Below, piece by piece: positions 4,806 through 8,738 of a stretch of DNA of 8,738 nt (position 1 is the first letter of the stretch; each line of letters opens with the position of its first letter). Origin of the DNA: an uncultured Flavobacterium sp. (GTDB taxonomy: Bacteria > Bacteroidota > Bacteroidia > Flavobacteriales > Flavobacteriaceae); the NCBI RefSeq assembly GCF_946481155.1, contig NZ_CAMLMK010000109.1, positions 1 to 8,738 of the forward strand, read 5' to 3'. Under the pieces are notes generated by a model. The model searched no databases. It had not been told where the DNA came from and saw only the letters and a program-made list of their open reading frames with translations. The translations under genes were made by a program, and so were the position numbers.

Positions 4806-7256
4806 TTATAATTTCTTAGCGTTCTTCACTTTCTGCTCAGTGACAGCTATCTTTAGAACCTCTTCCATTGTATCTACATAATGGAAAGTCAATCCTTCAT
4901 TGTATCTTGGATTGATTTCCTCAATATCATGCTTGTTCTCATGGCAAAGTATAATTTCCTTGATATTCGCTCTTTTAGCGGCAAGGATTTTTTCTTTAAT
5001 TCCACCAACAGGAAGCACTTTTCCGCGAAGCGTGATTTCTCCTGTCATTGCCAGGCTTTTCTTTACGCGTCTCTGGGTAAAGTTAGAAACCAATGACGTT
5101 AACATCGCAATTCCTGCACTTGGCCCGTCTTTTGGCGTTGCACCTTCCGGAACGTGAATATGAATATGATATTTATCTAAAACTTCAGGATCAATGCCTA
5201 ATTTATGGGCATTCGATTTAATATATTCCAGAGCCAATGTTACTGATTCTTTCATTACGGTTCCGAGATTCCCAGTCATGGTCATCCCTCCTTTTCCTTT
5301 AGAAATAATGGATTCGATAAATAAAATATCTCCTCCGACACTAGTCCATGCTAATCCAATAACTACACCGGCAGTTTCATTATTTTCATATTTATCGCGC
5401 TCTAAACGAGGTGCTCCCAATACCTGAATAATGTCTTCATCGGTGACTTTTACATTGTATTCTTCTTCCAAAGCAATGCTTTTTGCCGCATTTCGGACAA
5501 CAGAAGCAATTTTTTTCTCTAAAGAACGAACACCGGATTCCCTTGTATAGCCAACTGTAATTTTCTCCAGCTGTTTTTTGGCAATCTGTAAATTATTTGG
5601 AGTAAGTCCATGCTCTTTTAACTGTTTAGGCAAAAGATGCTGTCTTGCGATTTCGATTTTCTCTTCAACGGTATAACCGGTCATATGAATCACTTCCATC
5701 CGATCACGCAATGCCGGCTGGATGCTCGTCATGCTGTTGGAAGTTGCTATAAACATTACTTTTGACAGGTCGAAGCCCATTTCAAGGAAGTTATCGTAGA
5801 AATCAGAATTCTGTTCCGGATCCAATACCTCTAACAATGCAGAAGAAGGATCGCCGTTTTGGCTGCTTGATAGCTTATCGATTTCGTCCAAAACAAAAAC
5901 CGGATTGGAAGTCCCTGCTTTTTTTAAGCTTTGGATGATTCTTCCCGGCATTGCCCCGATGTATGTTTTACGGTGGCCGCGAATTTCCGCTTCATCACGC
6001 AATCCGCCAAGAGAAATACGAACATATTCTCTTCCTAACGCTTCCGCAATTGACTTTCCGATGGATGTTTTACCTACGCCCGGAGGTCCGTATAAACACA
6101 AAATCGGCGACTTCATGTCATTCCGCAATTTCAATACTGCCAAGTGCTCTATGATTCGCTTTTTAACATCGTCAAGACCAAAATGATCACGGTCTAATAT
6201 TTTCTGGGCATTTTTTAAATCAAACTTATCTTTAGAATATTCACTCCACGGCAATTCCAGGAACAATTCCAGATAATTACGCTGGATTCCGAAATCCGGA
6301 GCCTGTGGGTTCATTCGCTGTAATTTCGAAATCTCTTTGTCGAAATGCTTAGCTACCTTTTCGTCCCATTTTTTAGATTTGGCTTTGATGCGCATATCCT
6401 CAATTTCCTGATCATGTGAAACACCACCCAATTCTTCCTGAATGGTTTTCATTTGCTGATGAAGGAAATATTCACGTTGCTGCTGATCGAGATCGAAACG
6501 TACTTTGGACTGAATATCGTTTTTCAGCTCCATTTTCTGGTGCTCGATATTCATGTAACGCAAAGTTTCCAAAGCCCTGTCTTTTAAGTTATTAATAGAC
6601 AAAAGCTCTTGTTTCTCATTCACATTTAAGTTCATGTTCGAAGAAACAAAATTGATCAGAAACGGATTGCTTTCGATGTTTTTAATAGCAAAAGTGGCTT
6701 CTGTCGGGATATTCGGGCTTTCCCTGATAATCTGGATAGCCAACTCCTTTACAGAATCAATAATCGCTAAAAATTCTTTATCTTTTGCTTGCGGGCGTTC
6801 TTCTTTAACTTCTTTTACCGTTGCTTTTAAATACGGCTCTTCGCTCGTAATGGCATCGATTTCGAAACGTTTCTTCCCTTGCAGAATAACCGTTGTGTTT
6901 CCGTCCGGTAATTTTAATACGCGAAGAATTCTGGCAACCGTACCTACAAAATGGATATCGCCGCCGGTAGGTTCTTCAACATTTTCATCTCTTTGTGCCA
7001 CCACACCGATGATTTTATCACCTGCATTGGCATCATTAATAAGCTTGATGGATTTATCTCTTCCTGCAGTTATAGGAATTACAACTCCCGGAAAAAGAAC
7101 CGTATTTCGCAAAGGCAAAATGGGTAATTCTTCGGGAAGTGTTTCATTATTCATTTCCTCTTCATCTTCGGGAGTTAACAACGGAATTAATTCTGCATCT
7201 GTATCAATTTCCTGAAGTGACAGATTGTCTATCGTAAGAATTTTGTGCTGTGACAT
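4806..7256 (-). CDS. lon: ATP-dependent Lon protease (endopeptidase La)
   Basis: Cytoplasmic AAA+ serine protease that degrades misfolded and some regulatory proteins. The 816 residues fit bacterial LonA. In order: an acidic N-terminal extension (about 1-42, with LLTPEDEEEMNNE), the substrate-binding N-domain (about 43-240, LPILPLRNTVLFPGVVIPI), a helical linker with coiled-coil character (about 240-340), the AAA+ domain with Walker A GPPGVGKT (390-397), Walker B VFVLDEID (453-460), sensor-1 N507 and sensor-2 region GVRSLE (575-580), and the protease domain with PKDGPSAG (708-715). The catalytic dyad is Ser713 and Lys756, the second lysine of GGIKEK, 43 residues apart as in other LonA proteins. 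All key residues are present. The ATG at 7254-7256 gives the N-terminus MSQHKILTIDNLSLQE, which I recall as typical of Flavobacterium. An in-frame ATG at 7280 and a TTG at 7325 are less likely. It has its own terminator and a candidate promoter. Confidence 0.97.
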   Translation of the reverse strand: MSQHKILTIDNLSLQEIDTDAELIPLLTPEDEEEMNNETLPEELPILPLRNTVLFPGVVIPITAGRDKSIKLINDANAGDKIIGVVAQRDENVEEPTGGDIHFVGTVARILRVLKLPDGNTTVILQGKKRFEIDAITSEEPYLKATVKEVKEERPQAKDKEFLAIIDSVKELAIQIIRESPNIPTEATFAIKNIESNPFLINFVSSNMNLNVNEKQELLSINNLKDRALETLRYMNIEHQKMELKNDIQSKVRFDLDQQQREYFLHQQMKTIQEELGGVSHDQEIEDMRIKAKSKKWDEKVAKHFDKEISKLQRMNPQAPDFGIQRNYLELFLELPWSEYSKDKFDLKNAQKILDRDHFGLDDVKKRIIEHLAVLKLRNDMKSPILCLYGPPGVGKTSIGKSIAEALGREYVRISLGGLRDEAEIRGHRKTYIGAMPGRIIQSLKKAGTSNPVFVLDEIDKLSSSQNGDPSSALLEVLDPEQNSDFYDNFLEMGFDLSKVMFIATSNSMTSIQPALRDRMEVIHMTGYTVEEKIEIARQHLLPKQLKEHGLTPNNLQIAKKQLEKITVGYTRESGVRSLEKKIASVVRNAAKSIALEEEYNVKVTDEDIIQVLGAPRLERDKYENNETAGVVIGLAWTSVGGDILFIESIISKGKGGMTMTGNLGTVMKESVTLALEYIKSNAHKLGIDPEVLDKYHIHIHVPEGATPKDGPSAGIAMLTSLVSNFTQRRVKKSLAMTGEITLRGKVLPVGGIKEKILAAKRANIKEIILCHENKHDIEEINPRYNEGLTFHYVDTMEEVLKIAVTEQKVKNAKKL

Positions 7257-7296
7257 AGTATATTTAGGACATTTTGTCATTAAACAATGGATAACT

Positions 7297-7330
7297 GATA
7301 GTTGCTTTACGCTATTTACAAACAACTATC
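7297..7330 (-). promoter_or_regulatory. Inverted repeat in the lon leader
   Basis: GATAGTTG (7297-7304) and CAACTATC (7323-7330) are perfect 8-nt inverted repeats with an 18-nt spacer. They lie between the candidate lon -7 box (7347-7354) and the start codon (7256). In RNA they would form a hairpin about 11-44 nt into the transcript; in DNA they could be an operator. No T-run follows, so it is not a simple terminator. It does not match the CIRCE heat-shock operator. Confidence 0.4.
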
Positions 7331-7346
7331 TTACTGAATATCAATA

Positions 7347-7354
7347 CAAATTTA
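7347..7354 (-). promoter_or_regulatory. Candidate -7 box of the lon promoter
   Basis: TAAATTTG on the minus strand matches TAnnTTTG exactly and would start transcription near 7341, giving a leader of about 85 nt. No TTTG/TTG occurs at the usual upstream spacing (the nearest TTG is about 32 bp away), so the promoter may be weak or depend on another factor. Confidence 0.45.
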
Positions 7355-7400
7355 CGTTTTTATTGAAGTTCTCTACCTGTATTAGTCAATCTTTATGCCA

Positions 7401-7431
7401 ATAAAAAATCCCGAAGCATTCAGTTCGGGAT
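7401..7431 (-). terminator. Rho-independent terminator of the lipoprotein gene
   Basis: A perfect 8-bp stem on the minus strand (ATCCCGAA at 7424-7431 with TTCGGGAT at 7408-7415) closes an 8-nt loop and is followed by six T including the stem end, then ATTGG. It begins 22 bp after the stop codon of the gene upstream and shields lon from read-through. Confidence 0.88.
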
Positions 7432-7453
7432 CTTTCAATAGTGTAAGAAACTA

Positions 7454-8182
7454 TTAATAAAGCGTATAATCTGTCAGAACACTTGTATAGGTTCCGCTGC
7501 CGCTATAAGTAATAATTTTTATAGGCCCTACGTTTTTGGCAAACCAATATTCTGTGTTAACAATAGAAAGTGAACCCGTCATAGAGGTCTCCTGTAACAT
7601 GTTCATTTTAATTACATCTGTGTAAGTTTCTCCTTCCACGGTAACTGTTATGCCTTTTTCTAAGATTTTCCCGGTATAATTAGTGGTTTGTGTTATCGCA
7701 GGGATACCTGTATAAGTTGTTGTTTGATTATAAGTACCTGTCCAAGTTTGATTAACGGCAATATTATCTTTTAAAAGGACCATCTCATATCCGGTTTGTG
7801 TTCCTGTGAAACCACCTGCATTGATGTTTACATCTCCCTGTTTCAACTTGTAAACACCTCCGCTTTTATTCAACCATGTCGTCACATTTGTTGCTGTGGA
7901 ACCGCTTGATTGAGGAGAGAATTTATAATAAGTTGCCCCACCGAAATTATCAGTACTAATCATTTTCATTGGAGGTAAAGCTGTACCATTTTGGACTAAC
8001 ATCCATTGGTTATTAATTGCAGTTGGCCAGTAATCACCGCTCGGTGTTCCATTGCCGCCGCCATTGTCACCGCCTCCGTTATTCGTAACAATTGCGGGAT
8101 CCAATGGTTCGGTATCACCACATGAGGTAAACAAAATGGCCGCAAAAAAAGCCAATGATGTTAAAAATTTAAACTTTTTCAT
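7454..8182 (-). CDS. Putative lipoprotein of unknown function
   Basis: A 242-residue protein whose family I do not recognise. The N-terminus is a lipoprotein signal: KKFKF, hydrophobic LAFFAAILF and the lipobox FTSC with the lipidated cysteine at residue 21. After the cysteine comes an acidic stretch (GDTEPLD) and a flexible Gly/Asn-rich linker (about 33-49, with GGGDNGGGNG). The rest (about 50-242) begins YWPTAINNQWML and is rich in Thr, Tyr and Gly with many alternating predicted strands (YNQTTTYTGIPAITQTTNYTG), ending EYWFAKNVGPIKI (211-223) and TSVLTDYTLY. Such a beta-rich domain on a tether suggests an outer-membrane lipoprotein, perhaps surface-exposed, since in Bacteroidetes acidic residues just after the cysteine can act as an export signal to the surface. 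That is inference. It has its own terminator and a candidate -7 box. Confidence 0.88.
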   Translation of the reverse strand: MKKFKFLTSLAFFAAILFTSCGDTEPLDPAIVTNNGGGDNGGGNGTPSGDYWPTAINNQWMLVQNGTALPPMKMISTDNFGGATYYKFSPQSSGSTATNVTTWLNKSGGVYKLKQGDVNINAGGFTGTQTGYEMVLLKDNIAVNQTWTGTYNQTTTYTGIPAITQTTNYTGKILEKGITVTVEGETYTDVIKMNMLQETSMTGSLSIVNTEYWFAKNVGPIKIITYSGSGTYTSVLTDYTLY

Positions 8183-8214
8183 AGTTATAGATTAGGATTT
8201 TTTTTAATTTTTTC

Positions 8215-8222
8215 CAAATATA
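8215..8222 (-). promoter_or_regulatory. Candidate -7 box of the lipoprotein gene
   Basis: TATATTTG on the minus strand matches TAnnTTTG exactly, 32 bp before the ATG at 8182. No TTTG is seen at the -33 position, which would fall inside the end of the upstream transporter gene. No clear terminator separates the two genes, so read-through from upstream is also possible. Confidence 0.45.
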
Positions 8223-8235
8223 ATATTAATTTCGA

Positions 8236-8738
8236 TTACTCGTCGCTTTTAGGAACTCTTATCAATAAGAAAACCCCTGCTATAAAAAACAAGGCTAAAA
8301 ATACAATTGAGTTCCTCATGCTTCCGGTAATCTGATCGATTAAACCGTAAAGTAACATCCCAATCACTATTCCTATTTTTTCGGCAACATCATAAAAACT
8401 AAAAAACGAGGCCGTGTCTTTAGTTTCAGGTAAAAACTTGGAATATGTGGAACGGGAAAGCGACTGAATTCCTCCCATAACCAACCCTACAAAACCAGCA
8501 GTTATATAAAAATGTATGGGAAGCGTCACAAAAAATGCCGTTATGCAAATAACAATCCAAATCACATTTATCACAATTAAAGTTTTTATGTTACCAAATT
8601 TTTCTGAAGCTCTGGACGTAATTATTGCTCCTACAACCGCCACCAGCTGAATTACCAAAATACTGGTAATTAAACCCTGTGTCCGCTGATCATCCGATTC
8701 CCATGCTATTTCCTGTTCGCCAAAGTAGGTAGCCACCA
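8236..8738 (-). CDS. MFS transporter, UMF1 (Atg22-like) type, C-terminal part (cut by right window edge)
   Basis: The visible 166 codons are the C-terminal part of an integral membrane transporter; the frame stays open to the right edge. The first possible start inside the window is a GTG (8734-8736), which I take as an internal valine, because full proteins of this type are over 400 residues. Hydrophobic segments lie at about residues 21-40, 50-70, 76-91, 115-136 and 140-159 of the fragment. The loop motif GGIQSLSRSTYSKFLPE (88-104) is typical of the UMF1 family of bacterial transporters related to fungal vacuolar Atg22. The protein ends in a charged tail (IRVPKSDE). The substrate is unknown. 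Family assignment is from motif memory and moderately sure. Confidence 0.82.
   Translation of the reverse strand, partial: VATYFGEQEIAWESDDQRTQGLITSILVIQLVAVVGAIITSRASEKFGNIKTLIVINVIWIVICITAFFVTLPIHFYITAGFVGLVMGGIQSLSRSTYSKFLPETKDTASFFSFYDVAEKIGIVIGMLLYGLIDQITGSMRNSIVFLALFFIAGVFLLIRVPKSDE

Noticed and set aside
6634..7215. Plus-strand open frame of 193 codons inside lon
   Set aside because: It is antisense to the well-conserved Lon N-domain, has no family resemblance, and similar open antisense frames occur across lon, cmk and porQ in this window.
7257..7325. Upstream starts for lon (ATG at 7280, TTG at 7325)
   Set aside because: The extra residues look unlike Lon N-termini and the longer one would run through the leader inverted repeat; the ATG at 7256 gives the expected N-terminus.
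1..8738. tRNA, rRNA or other RNA genes, and transposase genes
   Set aside because: I saw no cloverleaf, rRNA-like stretch or transposase motif on either strand; the few intergenic regions are short and explained by terminators, promoters and the repeat element.

Overview
The window looks like a chromosomal segment of a Bacteroidetes bacterium, most likely Flavobacterium or a close relative. The evidence is the AT-rich sequence, promoter-like boxes of the Bacteroidetes form TAnnTTTG with an upstream TTTG, start sites with almost no Shine-Dalgarno sequence, a gene for the type IX secretion protein PorQ, a Lon protease of the flavobacterial type, and a Bacteroidetes-style lipoprotein. All assignments come from reading the translated sequence and recognising families; no database search was run.

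Layout, left to right: the first 219 codons of rpsA (ribosomal protein S1, minus strand, cut by the left edge); an intergenic region with the rpsA leader, its promoter and a repeat-rich palindromic element; a small plus-strand gene for an unrecognised membrane protein; nupG (nucleoside transporter, minus); a strong cmk terminator; the porQ-cmk pair (minus, 16 bp apart); lon (minus); an unrecognised lipoprotein gene (minus); and the 3' end of a second MFS transporter gene of the UMF1 type (minus, cut by the right edge). Seven of the eight genes are on the minus strand. Hairpins with T-runs follow lon, cmk, nupG and the lipoprotein gene, so most genes appear to be separate transcription units. 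The clear exception is porQ-cmk.

Functionally this is mostly core genome: translation (S1), CMP/dCMP phosphorylation (Cmk), proteolysis (Lon), protein export (PorQ) and nucleoside uptake (NupG). NupG and Cmk both serve pyrimidine nucleotide supply. cmk and rpsA are adjacent in many bacteria, including E. coli. Here they keep the same order and polarity but are separated by about 2.3 kb holding nupG and the small membrane-protein gene, and related short repeats lie at both ends of that segment.

I found no new defence system, mobile element with a transposase, CRISPR array or RNA gene. The points worth a second look are small: the octamer-repeat palindrome upstream of rpsA, the possible inserted segment between rpsA and cmk, leader hairpins before rpsA and lon, a porQ promoter that uses the lon terminator T-run as its -33 box, a TTG start for cmk, and a possibly leaderless gene.
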